The notes under the pieces were generated by a model, which saw only the letters and a program-made list of their open reading frames with translations, was not told the origin of the DNA and did not search any database. 64,000 bases of DNA, taken from assembly GCF_003121705.1 (NCBI RefSeq), contig NZ_PYHR01000002.1, positions 558,001 to 622,000 of the forward strand. The letters are read 5' to 3'. Shown here one piece after another: positions 19,508 to 28,917 of the stretch. The position numbers and the translations under genes were made by a program. Source of the DNA: Serinibacter arcticus. Its GTDB lineage: Bacteria; Actinomycetota; Actinomycetes; Actinomycetales; Beutenbergiaceae. The stretch's first letter is position 1. Each line of letters starts with the position of its first letter.

Positions 19508-20806
19508 CTAGCGTCCGAAGGCCTGGGGGGCCGCGGCCTGGAAGGCCTGGCGGTCGGCGGAGAGCGAGGCGAGCAGCTCGGCCTCGCCCGAGCCGTGGGT
19601 GCGCAGGTCGGCGCGACCGCTGATGGCGCGCTGCCGCAGGTAGGCCAGCGACGTCGCGTCCTTCTGGAAGCGCTTCATGGCCGCGGCCGCGTTCGGACCC
19701 ATCCGCGCCGCCCACGCCCTGGCCTGCGCCCGGGTGCGCAGCGAGGCGACCATCTCGATCTCGTGCGGGGCGAACCAGCCCGCGCCCGCGTACTCGGTCA
19801 GCCGCGCGCGGATCGCGGCGCTCTCCTGCCGCCGCAGCCAGAACGCGAGCACGATCGCCGCCACGAAGAGCGGGATCTGCACGAGCCCGTAGACGAGGAA
19901 GAACGTGTTCTCGTTGCCGGTCACCTGACCGAGGCTGGCGGAGGCGTTCCACAGCGCGTGGAGCGCCATCGCGCCGAGCAGACCGACCGGGAAGAGCCAC
20001 CAGACCGCGGCCGCGTTGCGGTGGCGCGAGGCGATGCCGAGCGCGATGCCGATGCAGGCCGTGAACAGGATGTGCGCGAACGGCGACATCACGCCGCGCG
20101 TGAAGAAGATCGACGGCAGGATCTCGACCGCGCGGCCGAAGTAGATGATGTTCTCGGTGAACGCGAACCCGGCGGCCACGACGGCCGCGTAGACGATGCC
20201 GTCCACGACGCCGTCGAAGTACTTGCGGCGCAGCAGGAAGATCAGCAGGACGCCGAGCCCCTTCGTGGTCTCCTCCAGCACGGGCGCCGAGACCACGGCG
20301 CCGATGATGTTGGCCTGGTTCGGGTCGCCCGTGGCCTCGTAGACGGCCATCGACACGGCCGTGTTGCCGTAGAACGACAGCACCACCGAGACGCCGGCGC
20401 CCCAGAGCAGCGCGATGAGGAGCATGACCTTGGGCTCGGGCTCCCAGCGGTCGAGCCACATCACGGCCGCCAGCACGACGGCGAGCGGGATCAGCGCCGC
20501 GAGGAAGCCGATCGCGGCCGGGGCCGGGCCGACCTGGCTGAGGGCGATCCACAGGCCCCAGAGGCCGGCGAACCCGACGACGCACAGCGCCACGATCGTG
20601 CCCGTGCCGAGCCCGGCCGAGCGCTGACCGCCGTGCCAGATCGGGGGCTGCACGGGGGCCTGGCGGTCGTAGGGCGCGGGGCTGTGCCCGTAGGGACTCG
20701 CTCCTGCCGGCCCGTGGCCGTAGCCCGAGCGGTCGGCCGGGGGCCGGGACGGGGCCGGATAGGGGTTGCTGGGCGAGGACGACGGTCCCGGGTAGCCACT
20801 CGACAT
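19508..20806 (-). CDS. PrsW-like intramembrane metalloprotease
   Basis: A 432-residue membrane protein. After a Pro/Ser/Tyr-rich cytosolic tail of about 65 residues come some eight membrane helices with the PrsW/CAAX-protease-type motifs: LEETTKG, FAFTENIIYF, PFAHILFTA and MALHALWNAS. These Glu and His residues are the expected zinc site. The C-terminal ~100 residues are soluble and charged. The family includes B. subtilis PrsW, which cleaves an anti-sigma factor; the target here is unknown. ATG 20806 (MSSGYPG) is preferred over a GTG nine bases upstream. Confidence 0.88.
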   Translation of the reverse strand: MSSGYPGPSSSPSNPYPAPSRPPADRSGYGHGPAGASPYGHSPAPYDRQAPVQPPIWHGGQRSAGLGTGTIVALCVVGFAGLWGLWIALSQVGPAPAAIGFLAALIPLAVVLAAVMWLDRWEPEPKVMLLIALLWGAGVSVVLSFYGNTAVSMAVYEATGDPNQANIIGAVVSAPVLEETTKGLGVLLIFLLRRKYFDGVVDGIVYAAVVAAGFAFTENIIYFGRAVEILPSIFFTRGVMSPFAHILFTACIGIALGIASRHRNAAAVWWLFPVGLLGAMALHALWNASASLGQVTGNENTFFLVYGLVQIPLFVAAIVLAFWLRRQESAAIRARLTEYAGAGWFAPHEIEMVASLRTRAQARAWAARMGPNAAAAMKRFQKDATSLAYLRQRAISGRADLRTHGSGEAELLASLSADRQAFQAAAPQAFGR

Positions 20807-20860
20807 GGCCACCACCCTAGTGGCGGCATCCCCGCGATCGCCCGGCGAGAACGCCGCTGC

Positions 20861-21433
20861 TCAGGCGGCGAGCCGCGGCGGCGTGTCGTCCATCTCGAAG
20901 GTGCGCGGCATGACGGCCCGGCCGGCGAGCCGCAGGAGCCGGACGAGCGCCTGACCGCGGATGCGGACCGCCTGGGCGACCGCGTCGTTGTAGAACCGCC
21001 GGGCCATCTCGACCCGGCGCCCCGTGGCGACGATCTCGGCGATCAGCGGAACCCCGCCGTCGGCTCCGCCGTGGCCCTCGAGCGCCTGGCGCAGGATGCG
21101 GGACAGGTCGCTCTCGACGGTCTCGCGCTCGGTGGTCAGCGTGACCCGGCCCGGGTGCGGCCGTTCGGGCTCCACGCCCACCTCGAGGTCCTGGCCCGAC
21201 ACGATGCACGCGTCCGCGGCGCCGGCCAGCACGAGCGAGGACGCGGGATCGAGACGCCCCGAGGCGGCGAGCTCAGCCGCCTGGGCGGCGCGGCGCAGCA
21301 GCTGCGCGTCCAGCGTGGCGGCGGTCCGGGTGATCTTCTGGTGCAGCAGGTCCAGGCGGTTCGCCTTCGCGAGCACGAGCCAGACGAGGAGCACCACCAC
21401 CACGACGACGGCGAGCACGGTCTCCGTGGTCAC
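20861..21433 (-). CDS. LemA-like single-pass membrane protein
   Basis: A 190-residue protein with one N-terminal membrane helix (VLAVVVVVVLLVWLVLA) followed by helices: ANRLDLLHQKITRTAATLDA, TVESDLSRILRQALEG and RVEMARRFYNDAVAQAVRIR. The helical plan and the FYNDAV motif resemble LemA proteins, whose role is unclear. The GTG start overlaps the pimA stop as GTGA, so it is translationally coupled to the mannosyltransferase. Confidence 0.65.
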   Translation of the reverse strand: MTTETVLAVVVVVVLLVWLVLAKANRLDLLHQKITRTAATLDAQLLRRAAQAAELAASGRLDPASSLVLAGAADACIVSGQDLEVGVEPERPHPGRVTLTTERETVESDLSRILRQALEGHGGADGGVPLIAEIVATGRRVEMARRFYNDAVAQAVRIRGQALVRLLRLAGRAVMPRTFEMDDTPPRLAA

Positions 21434-22563
21434 GTCGCCACCTCCTCCCGCTCACCGACGGCGAGCTCGTAGACGTCGAGGATCTGGGCGACGACGACGT
21501 CCCAGTCGTACTGCTGGCACCAGGCGGTCGCGCTGTCGCGCACCCGGGCGACGCGGCCGGGATCGGCCAGCGCGCCGACGACGGCATCCGCCAGGGCGGC
21601 GGGCGAGCCGGTCGTGAACAGCGTCCCGGCGCGACCCTCCTCCAGCACGCGGCGGAAGGCGGACAGGTCGCTCGCCACCACCCCGGCCCCGGCGGCCATC
21701 GCCTCCACCAGCACGATGCCGAAGCTCTCCCCGCCGGTCTGCGGGGCGATGTAGAGATCGACCGACCGCAGCAGCTCGGCCTTGTCGAGCTCAGAGACCT
21801 CACCGAGCAGCTCGAGCGTCCCGGGCAGCTCCTGCGCGACCTCGCGGGCGCGCGTCAGGTCGCCGCGACCGGCGACGATCACCCGGACGCCCGGCACCTC
21901 CTCGGCGATGGCGGGCAACGCGTCCAGGAGTATCCCCAACCCCTTGCGGGGCTCGTCCGTGCGTCCGAGGAAGGCCAGCGTCGGGCGCTCCGGCGTGCCC
22001 ACCCAGGCGGGGCGCCGGTCGGCCCGGCGGAACAGGCCGAGCTCGACCCCGTTGGGGATCACGACGGCGTCGCCCCCCATGTGCTCCACGACGGTGCGGC
22101 GGGCCTCCTCCGAGACCGCGATGCGGGCGGCGATCCGCTCGAGGGTCGGTCGCAGCATCGGGTAGGCGAGCTGCATCGCCCTGGACCGGTCCGTGGCCGT
22201 GTGGAACGTCGCGACGACGGGCACCTCCGCCTGCCAGAGCGCGATCAGGCCGACGCTCGGGATCAGCGGCTCGTGGATGTGGAGGACGTCGAAGTCACCC
22301 TCCTCGAGCCAGCTGCGCACGCGCATCGCCGTCACGGGTCCGAACGACAGCCGGGCCACCGAGCCGTTGTAGCGCACCGCGATGCTCCGACCCGTCGCCT
22401 CGACGAAGTCGGGCACCGGGGTCTCCTCCTCCGCCGGGGCGAGCACGCTGACGTGGTGGCCCAGGCCGATGAGGCGGGCGGCGAGGTCGGTCACGTGCAC
22501 CTGCACGCCGCCGGGGGCGTCCAGCGAGTACGGGCAGACGATCCCGATGCGGAGCGGCCTCAC
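21430..22563 (-). CDS. pimA: phosphatidyl-myo-inositol alpha-mannosyltransferase PimA
   Basis: A 377-residue GT4 enzyme that adds the first mannose to phosphatidylinositol on the cytoplasmic face of the membrane. It shows RIGIVCPYSLDAPGGVQVHV (GDP-mannose loop), HIHEPLIPSVGLIAL, VVATFHTATDRS, FLGRTDEPRKGLGILLDALP and the GT4 signature QTGGESFGIVLVEAMAAG. The GTG at 22563 overlaps the stop of the acyltransferase gene as GTGA. The gene order pgsA - acyltransferase - pimA is the standard PIM pathway block. Confidence 0.95.
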   Translation of the reverse strand: MRPLRIGIVCPYSLDAPGGVQVHVTDLAARLIGLGHHVSVLAPAEEETPVPDFVEATGRSIAVRYNGSVARLSFGPVTAMRVRSWLEEGDFDVLHIHEPLIPSVGLIALWQAEVPVVATFHTATDRSRAMQLAYPMLRPTLERIAARIAVSEEARRTVVEHMGGDAVVIPNGVELGLFRRADRRPAWVGTPERPTLAFLGRTDEPRKGLGILLDALPAIAEEVPGVRVIVAGRGDLTRAREVAQELPGTLELLGEVSELDKAELLRSVDLYIAPQTGGESFGIVLVEAMAAGAGVVASDLSAFRRVLEEGRAGTLFTTGSPAALADAVVGALADPGRVARVRDSATAWCQQYDWDVVVAQILDVYELAVGEREEVAT

Positions 22564-23530
22564 GCGGCGTCCTCGTCGGCGGACGACGAGCGCGGGACGT
22601 CGTGCAGGCGCGTGGGGTCGAGGTCGGCGAGGAACACCTTCTGCAGCATGTGCCAGTCCTGCGGGTGCTGGGCCAGCACGCCGAACAGGGAGGTCACCCA
22701 GTCCTGGGTGACGTCGTGGACCGACCGCTTGCGGCCGTCGGCGTCGCGCGTGGGGACGGCCGGGAGGAAGTGGATGACGATCCCCCAGGGCGAGCCCGCC
22801 GCCCGCCGTCGGGCGCCGCGGAGCCGCTCGTAGTAGATCGCGACGGGGTGGAGGTCGTAGCCGCCCGCGAGGGCGAGGGCCGCCGGGCCGACGGCGACGC
22901 GCGCCGCCGAGCCCGCGATCATCACCTGGGCACCGCCGGCGCTGAGGTCGCGGTCGGCCAGCAGCGGGACGACCTGCGGCTTCGACCCGGCCTGCCGGAG
23001 CAGCGCCCGGAACGTCGAGTGCGCCTGGACCGGGATGATCTCGATGCCGAGCGTGCGCCGGAAGGAGACGAACTCCTCGTACAGGCCGTCGGGGAGCTTC
23101 TCCGCCACCGTGAGCACGGGCGCGATGGCGCGCGAGGCCCACGCCCCGCCAGGTCCCAGTTGCCCCCGTGCCCGAGCGCGAGCACCGTGCTGGCGCCCTC
23201 CCGGGTGCGGCGTCGGACCTCCTCCAGGCCGATCGCGCGCACGCGCGCGTCGACCTGCGCCTGCGACCAGCCCGGCAGCTGGAACGCCTCGCCGAAGTAG
23301 CGCATGTAGGAGCGCATGCCCTGGCGTCCGAGACGCCGGACGGTCCCGGCGTCGAGATCGGGTCGGAGCCGGGCGATGTTGAGCTCGAGCTGCCGGGCGC
23401 CGCCGAGCCGCAGCGCCCAGCTGACGTCGCCGACGAGGTGGAACAGACCTCGGACCGGGGCGTCGGGAAGCTTGTGCAGGTGGCGCCACGCCAGGACGTA
23501 GAGCTGCGTGGTCGACGGGATCGGGCTCAC
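22560..23530 (-). CDS. phosphatidylinositol mannoside acyltransferase, one apparent frameshift
   Basis: A LpxL/HtrB-type acyltransferase that acylates PIM. The N-terminal half reads STTQLYVLAWRHLHKLPDAP and then ALGHGGNWDLAG, which contains the normal catalytic H-x4-D. The C-terminal half reads LTVAEKLPDGLYEEFVSFRR, QVVPLLADRDLS and GGYDLHPVAIYYERL. The two halves lie in different frames. Adding one base to the four-C run at 23144-23147 joins GNWDLAGAWASRAIAPVL and gives one protein of 323 residues. The GTG start at 23530 overlaps the pgsA stop (GTGA). A homopolymer contraction is likelier than a pseudogene. Confidence 0.88.
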
Positions 23531-24147
23531 GCGGCGGGTCCGCTCGTGTCGGCGAGGATCTGGCCGCGCACGTGCACCATGCGGTGGATCGAGGTGATGA
23601 GGCTGAGCACCGCCAGCACGACGAGGACGACGACGAGCACGATCTGCGGCACGCCGAGCCCGACGATGCCGGTGGCGACGAGGGCGATGAGGAGCCGGTC
23701 GCCGCGCTCGGCGATGCCGACCGTCGCGGTGTAGCCGATCGACTCGGCCTTCGCCCGGGCGTACGGCACGATGCTGCCGAGCACGAGGCAGGCCAGTGCC
23801 GCGACGGCGCCCACCCGCTCGCCGGCGCCGACGAGGTAGATCGCGAGGGCGGCGAACAGCGCGCCGTCGGCGAACCGGTCCAGGACCGAGTCGAGGAACG
23901 CGCCCCACGGCCCGGACGTCCCGGCGAGGCGGGCCATCGTGCCGTCGAGCACGTCGAACAGGACGAAGAACGTGATGACCATCGTCCCGGCGAACAGCTG
24001 CCCGCGGGCGATGAGCCCGAGCGAGCCGGCCATCGCACCGAGCGTGCCGATGATCGTGACGACGTCGGGGGTCAGGCCCAGGCGCAGCAGGAGCGCCGCG
24101 ATCGGCCGCAGGATCTTCCCGACGACGGTGCGCAGGTGCTTGAGCAT
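23527..24147 (-). CDS. pgsA: phosphatidylinositol phosphate synthase (CDP-alcohol phosphatidyltransferase)
   Basis: A 206-residue polytopic membrane enzyme. The CDP-alcohol phosphotransferase motif DG-x2-AR-x8-G-x3-D-x3-D is intact in DVLDGTMARLAGTSGP then WGAFLDSVLDRFADG. By context it makes phosphatidylinositol phosphate from CDP-diacylglycerol and inositol phosphate, feeding the acyltransferase and PimA. Its ATG directly follows the stop of the HIT gene (TAGATG) and has a GAGGAGGG ribosome site. Confidence 0.93.
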   Translation of the reverse strand: MLKHLRTVVGKILRPIAALLLRLGLTPDVVTIIGTLGAMAGSLGLIARGQLFAGTMVITFFVLFDVLDGTMARLAGTSGPWGAFLDSVLDRFADGALFAALAIYLVGAGERVGAVAALACLVLGSIVPYARAKAESIGYTATVGIAERGDRLLIALVATGIVGLGVPQIVLVVVLVVLAVLSLITSIHRMVHVRGQILADTSGPAA

Positions 24148-24774
24148 CTAGCCCTCCTCGGGGGTGGCGTCGGGCACGGCGACGGCGGTCGTCCCGCTGT
24201 GGGCGGCCCAGCCCGCCGCGAGCACGGCGCGCGTCGTGCCGAGCAGCTGCGGCAGCGGCTTGGTGCCCGCGACGATCGGCATGAAGTTGGCGTCGCCGCC
24301 CCAGCGCGGGACGACGTGCTGGTGCAGGTGCGCGGCGATGCCCGCTCCCCCGACGTCGCCCTGGTTCACCCCGAGGTTGAACCCCGCGGGCGCCGACGTC
24401 GCGCGCAGGACGCGCATCGCGCCCTGGGTGAGCTCGCCGATCTCGGCGAGCTCCGCCGTCGTGAGCTCGGGGTAGCCGGCCACGTGGCGGTAGGGCACGA
24501 CCATGAGGTGGCCCGGGTTGTACGGGTAGAGGTTGAGCACGACGTACGCGAGCGCGCCGCGCGCGACGACGAGCCCGTCCACGTCCTCGCGACCGGGGAT
24601 CGAGCAGAACGGGCACGCCCGCTCGCTGTCGTCCGCGGGCTTGTCGGCCCCGCCGATGTAGACCATCCGGTGGGGCGTCCACAGCCGCTGGAAGGCGTCG
24701 GGGGTCCCCGCCAGGTCGGCCGCCTCGGCCGGCACGACGGCGTCGATCCCGGTCCCGGGCTCGCTCACGCTCAC
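24148..24774 (-). CDS. HIT family hydrolase/phosphorylase (AP4A phosphorylase type)
   Basis: A 208-residue HIT protein. It contains [11 protein letters not shown], the Cys pair [24 protein letters not shown] and the histidine triad [18 protein letters not shown]. This form resembles the mycobacterial AP4A phosphorylase beside thrS/pgsA. Substrate is inferred from family and place. GTG 24774 overlaps the thrS stop as GTGA. Confidence 0.9.
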   Translation of the reverse strand: MSVSEPGTGIDAVVPAEAADLAGTPDAFQRLWTPHRMVYIGGADKPADDSERACPFCSIPGREDVDGLVVARGALAYVVLNLYPYNPGHLMVVPYRHVAGYPELTTAELAEIGELTQGAMRVLRATSAPAGFNLGVNQGDVGGAGIAAHLHQHVVPRWGGDANFMPIVAGTKPLPQLLGTTRAVLAAGWAAHSGTTAVAVPDATPEEG

Positions 24775-26792
24775 ACCTGGACGCGGTCGGCGATCGCCGT
24801 CCGGACGATCTCGATCGCCTCGGCCACCGGCACGCCGTTGCGCTGCGTGCCGTCGCGGAAGCGGAACGAGACGGCGCCGGCCTCGGCGTCCTCTCCCCCG
24901 GCGATGAGCACGAACGGCACCTTGTCCTTGGTGGCGTTGCGGATCTTCTTGTTGAAGCGGTCGTCGGACAGGTCGACCTCGGCCCGCACCCCAGCCGCTT
25001 TGAGCTGCTTCGCGACGTCGAGCAGGTAGTCGTTGAACGGCTCGGCGACCGGCACCGCCAGCACCTGGACGGGCGCGAGCCACGCGGGGAACGCCCCCGC
25101 GTAGTGCTCGAGCAGGACGGCGAAGAACCGTTCGATCGAGCCGAACAGGGCGCGGTGGATCATCACGGGGCGCTGACGCGACCCGTCGGCGGCCTGGTAG
25201 GTCAGGTCGAACCGCTCCGGCAGGTTGAAGTCGAGCTGGATCGTCGACATCTGCCAGGTGCGACCGATCGCGTCCTTCGCCTGGACCGAGATCTTGGGGC
25301 CGTAGAACGCGGCGCCGCCCGGGTCGGGCACGAGGTCGAGCCCCGAGGCCTCGGCGACCTCCTTGAGCGTCTGCGTCGCCTCCTCCCAGGTCGCGTCGTC
25401 ACCGACGGACTTCTCGGGGTTGCGCGTGGACAGCTCGAGGTAGAAGTCCTCCAGGCCGTAGTCCTTCAGCAGGTCGAGCACGAACGTCAGCAGGCTCGTG
25501 AGCTCCTCCCGCATCTGCTCGCGCGTGGTGTAGATGTGCGCGTCGTCCTGCGTGAAGCCGCGGGCCCGGGTGAGGCCGTGCACGACGCCGGACTTCTCGT
25601 AGCGGTACACCGTGCCGAACTCGAACAGCCGCAGCGGGAGCTCGCGGTAGGAGCGGCCGCGCGCGTCGAAGATCAGGTTGTGCATCGGGCAGTTCATCGG
25701 CTTGAGGTAGTAGTCCTGCCCCTCGCGCTTGATCGTGCCGTCGGCGTGGTACTCGGCGTCGAGCTGCATGGGCGGGTACATGCCGTCGGCGTACCAGTCC
25801 AGGTGCCCCGAGACCTCGAACAGCTTGCCCTTGGTCGCGTGCGGCGAGTAGACGAACTCGTAGCCGGCCTCGATGTGGCGCTTGCGGGAGTACTCCTCCA
25901 TCTCCATGCGGACGACGCCGCCCCTGGGGTGGAAGACCGCCAGACCCGACCCGATCTCGTCGGGGAAGGAGAACAGGTCCATCTCGCTGCCGAGGCGGCG
26001 GTGGTCGCGGCGCTCGGCCTCGGCCAGGCGCTCGGTGTAGGCGCGCAGCTCGTCCTTGCTCGGCCAGGCGGTGCCGTACACGCGCTGCAGCTGCGGGTTC
26101 TTCTCGCTGCCGCGCCAGTAGGCGGCGGCGCTGCGCATGAGCTGGACGCCGTTGCCGATGAGGCGGGTGGACGGCAGGTGCGGACCGCGGCAGAGGTCCT
26201 TCCAGACGACGGCCTCGGTGTCGCGACCGGCCCCGCGGACGTTGTCGTAGATCGTCAGCTCGCCGGCGCCGACCTCGACGCTCGCGCCCTCGGCCGCCTC
26301 GGCCGAGGAGCCCTTGAGCCCGATGAGCTCGAGCTTGTACGGCTCGTCGGCGAGCTCGGCGCGGGCCTCGTCCTCGGTGACGACGCGACGGCGGAAGGTC
26401 TGGCCCTCCTTGATGATGCGCCCCATCACCTTCTCGAGCTCCTTGAGCTGCTCGGGCGTGAAGGGGGTCTCGACGTCGAAGTCGTAGTAGAAGCCGTCGG
26501 TGATCGGCGGGCCGATGCCGAGCTTCGCGGACGGGTCGACCTGCTGCACGGCCTGCGCGAGGACGTGGGCCGCGGAGTGGCGCAGGATGCTCAGACCGTC
26601 CGGCGAGTCGATGGTGACGCGCTCGACGACGGCGCCGTCGGTGAGCTCGCGGCCGAGGTCGCGCAGCTCGCCGTCGACCCGGACCGCGACGACGGCGGGG
26701 CCGCCCTTCTCGCCGGCCAGGAGCGTCGTCGCCGTGGTACCCGCCTCGATCTCGGTAGGAACGCCGTCGAGGGTGAGGTGGATCGCGGGCAC
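24771..26792 (-). CDS. thrS: threonyl-tRNA synthetase
   Basis: A complete 673-residue class II synthetase. An N-terminal TGS domain is followed by the editing/SAD region ([14 protein letters not shown] and [13 protein letters not shown]), then the catalytic core with [44 protein letters not shown] and [19 protein letters not shown]. The anticodon-binding domain follows ([20 protein letters not shown]). GTG 26792 starts the first gene of the thrS-HIT-pgsA-acyltransferase-pimA-lemA-like unit, whose members overlap or abut. Confidence 0.97.
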   Translation of the reverse strand: MPAIHLTLDGVPTEIEAGTTATTLLAGEKGGPAVVAVRVDGELRDLGRELTDGAVVERVTIDSPDGLSILRHSAAHVLAQAVQQVDPSAKLGIGPPITDGFYYDFDVETPFTPEQLKELEKVMGRIIKEGQTFRRRVVTEDEARAELADEPYKLELIGLKGSSAEAAEGASVEVGAGELTIYDNVRGAGRDTEAVVWKDLCRGPHLPSTRLIGNGVQLMRSAAAYWRGSEKNPQLQRVYGTAWPSKDELRAYTERLAEAERRDHRRLGSEMDLFSFPDEIGSGLAVFHPRGGVVRMEMEEYSRKRHIEAGYEFVYSPHATKGKLFEVSGHLDWYADGMYPPMQLDAEYHADGTIKREGQDYYLKPMNCPMHNLIFDARGRSYRELPLRLFEFGTVYRYEKSGVVHGLTRARGFTQDDAHIYTTREQMREELTSLLTFVLDLLKDYGLEDFYLELSTRNPEKSVGDDATWEEATQTLKEVAEASGLDLVPDPGGAAFYGPKISVQAKDAIGRTWQMSTIQLDFNLPERFDLTYQAADGSRQRPVMIHRALFGSIERFFAVLLEHYAGAFPAWLAPVQVLAVPVAEPFNDYLLDVAKQLKAAGVRAEVDLSDDRFNKKIRNATKDKVPFVLIAGGEDAEAGAVSFRFRDGTQRNGVPVAEAIEIVRTAIADRVQV

Positions 26793-26828
26793 AGCGGACT
26801 CCAGACGAGGAAGAGGTAGGACCGCTCG

Positions 26829-26834
26829 AGCCTA
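26829..26834 (-). promoter_or_regulatory. candidate -10 box of the thrS operon
   Basis: TAGGCT on the minus strand lies about 37 bases before the thrS GTG. No T-box leader fits in the short upstream region. Confidence 0.45.
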
Positions 26835-26900
26835 CTGCCTCGGGCCCCGCGCGGATCGGGAGCGCGCCGGTGCACCGGACGGGCCGGGCGGATCGGGCGC

Positions 26901-27269
26901 TCAGCCCAGGACGCGCTCGCCGCCCCGCAGGATGGACGTCATCTTCTTGCCGCGGGCGACCTCGTCCACAATCAGGTCGAGGTAGCGGATCTGCTGCATC
27001 AGCGGGTCGGAGATCTCCTGGACCTTGTGGCCGCAGATCGTGCCCGTGATGAGCGATGCGTTCGGGTTCCAGTCGGGGGCGTCGGCGAAGAAGGCCTCGA
27101 GCGTGACGTCGTCGGCGAGCACGCGCGCGATGCCGGCGTCGTCGTACCCGGTGAGCCAGGTGATCACGTGGTCGACCTCCGCCTTCGTGTGCCCCTTCCG
27201 CTCCGCCTTCGCGACGTAGTGCGGGTAGATGCTCGCGAAGCTCGTGTCGAAGATCCGGTGACGCGCCAC
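26901..27269 (-). CDS. DUF2200 family protein
   Basis: A 122-residue conserved protein of unknown function. It begins VARHRIFDTSFASIYPHYVA and has KAERKGHTKAEVDHVITWLT, NPNASLITGTICGH and MQQIRYLDLIVDEVARGKKM, the DUF2200 profile. GTG 27269 has an AAGGAGT ribosome site at good distance. It stands alone between thrS and the tRNA cluster. Confidence 0.88.
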   Translation of the reverse strand: MARHRIFDTSFASIYPHYVAKAERKGHTKAEVDHVITWLTGYDDAGIARVLADDVTLEAFFADAPDWNPNASLITGTICGHKVQEISDPLMQQIRYLDLIVDEVARGKKMTSILRGGERVLG

Positions 27270-27360
27270 GGTGACTCCTTGCTGGGACGGCTGGTGACGG
27301 GGAGCGTACCGGCGGGCCCGACCCGCGCTCACGCGGGGAGCGACGACGGACCCGAGAACG

Positions 27361-27396
27361 ACGAAGGCCCGGAATCCGAGGATTCCGGGCCTTCGT
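27361..27396 (-). terminator. hairpin terminator of the tRNA cluster
   Basis: ACGAAGGCCCGGAATCC and its reverse complement form a long stem with a tiny loop, starting four bases after the 3' end of tRNA-Val on the minus strand. Confidence 0.8.
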
Positions 27397-27399
27397 GGC

Positions 27400-27474
27400 T
27401 GGTGGGCGATACTGGGATCGAACCAGTGACCTCTTCCGTGTCAGGGAAGCGCGCTACCGCTGCGCCAATCGCCC
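27400..27474 (-). tRNA. tRNA-Val (GAC), CCA encoded
   Basis: The acceptor arm GGGCGAT pairs with ATCGCCC. The anticodon loop CTGACAC gives GAC, and the T arm contains GGTTCGATCCC. The mature body is 27403-27474 (72 bases) and a CCA end is encoded at 27400-27402. It is the last of three minus-strand tRNAs. Confidence 0.96.
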
Positions 27475-27483
27475 AGGTGTGCG

Positions 27484-27554
27484 AGGTGGGTACGGGATTC
27501 GAACCCGTGTATACGGCTTTGCAGGCCGCTGCCTCGCCTCTCGGCCAACCCACC
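27484..27554 (-). tRNA. tRNA-Cys (GCA)
   Basis: A 71-base tRNA. Acceptor GGTGGGT pairs with ACCCACC, anticodon GCA lies in the loop CTGCAAA, and the T loop is TTCGAAT. CCA is not encoded. Confidence 0.96.
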
Positions 27555-27600
27555 GTGGCTGAGCCCCCTCGAGAGGGGGGCTCCACCCTGGGTACTTCCG

Positions 27601-27673
27601 AGCGGATGACGGGACTCGAACCCGCGACCCTCACCTTGGCAAGGTGATGCTCTACCAACTGAGCCACATCCGC
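27601..27673 (-). tRNA. tRNA-Gly (GCC)
   Basis: A 73-base tRNA. Acceptor GCGGATG pairs with CATCCGC, the loop TTGCCAA gives anticodon GCC, and the T loop is TTCGAGT. CCA is not encoded. It is the first gene of the Gly-Cys-Val cluster. Confidence 0.96.
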
Positions 27674-27734
27674 ATGCTCCGTGTTCGTGACCCGGCGCGT
27701 TTCCCCGCCGTGTCCTTCCCTCGGTGCGGAGTAG

Positions 27735-27764
27735 ACATTAGCCCAGCATTTCCGTGAGTACCAA
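27735..27764 (-). promoter_or_regulatory. promoter of the tRNA Gly-Cys-Val cluster
   Basis: On the minus strand a -35-like TTGGTA (27759-27764) and a -10 TAATGT (27735-27740) are 18 bases apart, about 60 bases upstream of tRNA-Gly. This is the best two-box promoter seen in the window. Confidence 0.6.
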
Positions 27765-27831
27765 ATCGGCAGGATTCCGCGGGTCGCGCCTCCCCGGCCA
27801 CGACGGGGTCCAGGTGGCACAATCCCTTGTC

Positions 27832-28677
27832 ATGACAACGATCGCGTGGGTCGACGGCGGCCTGGTGGACCCTGACGGCCGGTACATCTCGCTCCTGGAC
27901 CACGGCTTCGTCGTGGGCGACGGAGTCTTCGAGACCTGCGAGCTGCTGGAGGGAGAGCCGTTCGCGCTGACCCGCCACCTCGCCCGGCTGCGGACCTCGG
28001 CGGTCGGTCTGGGCATCGCCCCGCCGGACGACGCCGTCGTGCGCGCGGCCGTCGCCGACGTCTCCCGGGCGTGGAACGCGGCCGAGCCCGGGGTTGTCGC
28101 GCGGCTGCGCATCACCTGGACGGCGGGCCTCGGTCCGCTCGGATCGGACCGCCACGACGGGCCGGGCACGCTGGCGGTGGCGGCCTCCGCCGTCGCGCAC
28201 CACGGCGAGACGCGGGTGCACGTGGTCCCGTGGACGCGCAACGAGCGCGGCGCGCTGGCCGGCCTGAAGACGACGTCCTACGGCGAGAACGCCCTCGCGC
28301 TGGCCCGGGCGCGGGCCCACGGCGCCGGCGAGGCGATCTTCGGCAACACGCGCGGTGAGCTGTGCGAGGGCACCGGCACGAACGTGTTCCTCGAGGACTC
28401 GGACGGGCTGCTCACACCGCCGCTGAGCTCAGGCGCGCTGGCCGGCGTGACACGCGCGCTCGTGCTCGAGTGGGCGGCCGACGCCGGGATCCCGGTCCGC
28501 GAGGAGACCGTCCCGCTCAGCGCGATCCACACCGCGCAGCACGTGGCGCTGACGTCCTCGACGCGAGGGATCTCGCCGGTGGCGGCCGTCGACGGCGAGC
28601 GTCGGGAGCCGGGTCCGCTGACCCTCGCGATGGGCGAGCTGTTCCCGGTCAAGCAGCGCGAGAACCTCGACCCGTAG
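27832..28677 (+). CDS. class IV aminotransferase (aminodeoxychorismate lyase-like)
   Basis: A 281-residue fold-type IV PLP enzyme. It has ISLLDHGFVVGDGVFETCEL, ALTRHLARLRTSA, the Schiff-base lysine K146 in AGLKTTSYGENALALARA, and GELCEGTGTNVFL. Size and motifs fit 4-amino-4-deoxychorismate lyase (PabC) or a short branched-chain/D-amino-acid aminotransferase; sequence alone does not decide. The ATG at 27832 follows a CACAAT eight bases upstream, so the gene may be leaderless. A clear hairpin follows the stop. Confidence 0.87.
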   Translation: MTTIAWVDGGLVDPDGRYISLLDHGFVVGDGVFETCELLEGEPFALTRHLARLRTSAVGLGIAPPDDAVVRAAVADVSRAWNAAEPGVVARLRITWTAGLGPLGSDRHDGPGTLAVAASAVAHHGETRVHVVPWTRNERGALAGLKTTSYGENALALARARAHGAGEAIFGNTRGELCEGTGTNVFLEDSDGLLTPPLSSGALAGVTRALVLEWAADAGIPVREETVPLSAIHTAQHVALTSSTRGISPVAAVDGERREPGPLTLAMGELFPVKQRENLDP

Positions 28678-28693
28678 CGTGAGACCCAGGGGG

Positions 28694-28719
28694 CGAATCG
28701 GCGGGATCCCGCCGATTCG
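28694..28719 (+). terminator. hairpin terminator of the class IV aminotransferase gene
   Basis: CGAATCGGCGGGA is followed at once by its reverse complement, a 26-base perfect palindrome 17 bases after the stop codon. Confidence 0.75.
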
Positions 28720-28739
28720 TGAACTCACCGATCCTCGGC

Positions 28740-28745
28740 TACTAT
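28740..28745 (+). promoter_or_regulatory. candidate -10 box of tRNA-Val (CAC)
   Basis: TACTAT lies 30 bases before the tRNA 5' end, the right distance for a short precursor. The -35 region is not recognisable. Confidence 0.5.
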
Positions 28746-28774
28746 CGTCAGGCCGCACGGTGGAAGCCGTGCTC

Positions 28775-28846
28775 GGGCGATTAGCTCAGCGGTAGAGCGC
28801 CTCGTTCACACCGAGGAGGTCACTGGTTCGAGACCAGTATCGCCCA
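28775..28846 (+). tRNA. tRNA-Val (CAC)
   Basis: A 72-base tRNA. Acceptor GGGCGAT pairs with ATCGCCC, the loop TTCACAC gives anticodon CAC, and the T arm contains GGTTCGAGACC. CCA is not encoded. It differs from the nearby tRNA-Val (GAC) mainly in the anticodon arm, so the two probably derive from one gene. Confidence 0.96.
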
Positions 28847-28851
28847 CCGGC

Positions 28852-28890
28852 ACGAAGGCCCGGAGTCCCCAGCGGACCCCGGGCCTTCGT
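28852..28890 (+). terminator. terminator after tRNA-Val (CAC), also facing hrpB
   Basis: ACGAAGGCCCGG at 28852-28863 pairs with CCGGGCCTTCGT at 28879-28890 around an inner GTCC/GGAC stem. It serves the tRNA and, read from the other side, the convergent hrpB. Confidence 0.75.
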
Positions 28891-28917
28891 CGTTCCCCGA
28901 CACGGCCGGGGCCGCGG

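Noticed and set aside
26793-26900. T-box riboswitch upstream of thrS
   Set aside because: The gap to the DUF2200 gene is too short and contains no T-box sequence; actinobacterial T-boxes are mostly at ileS.
27400-28890. tRNA cluster as an integration site of a mobile element
   Set aside because: No integrase, no direct repeat of a tRNA end, and the genes around it are ordinary.
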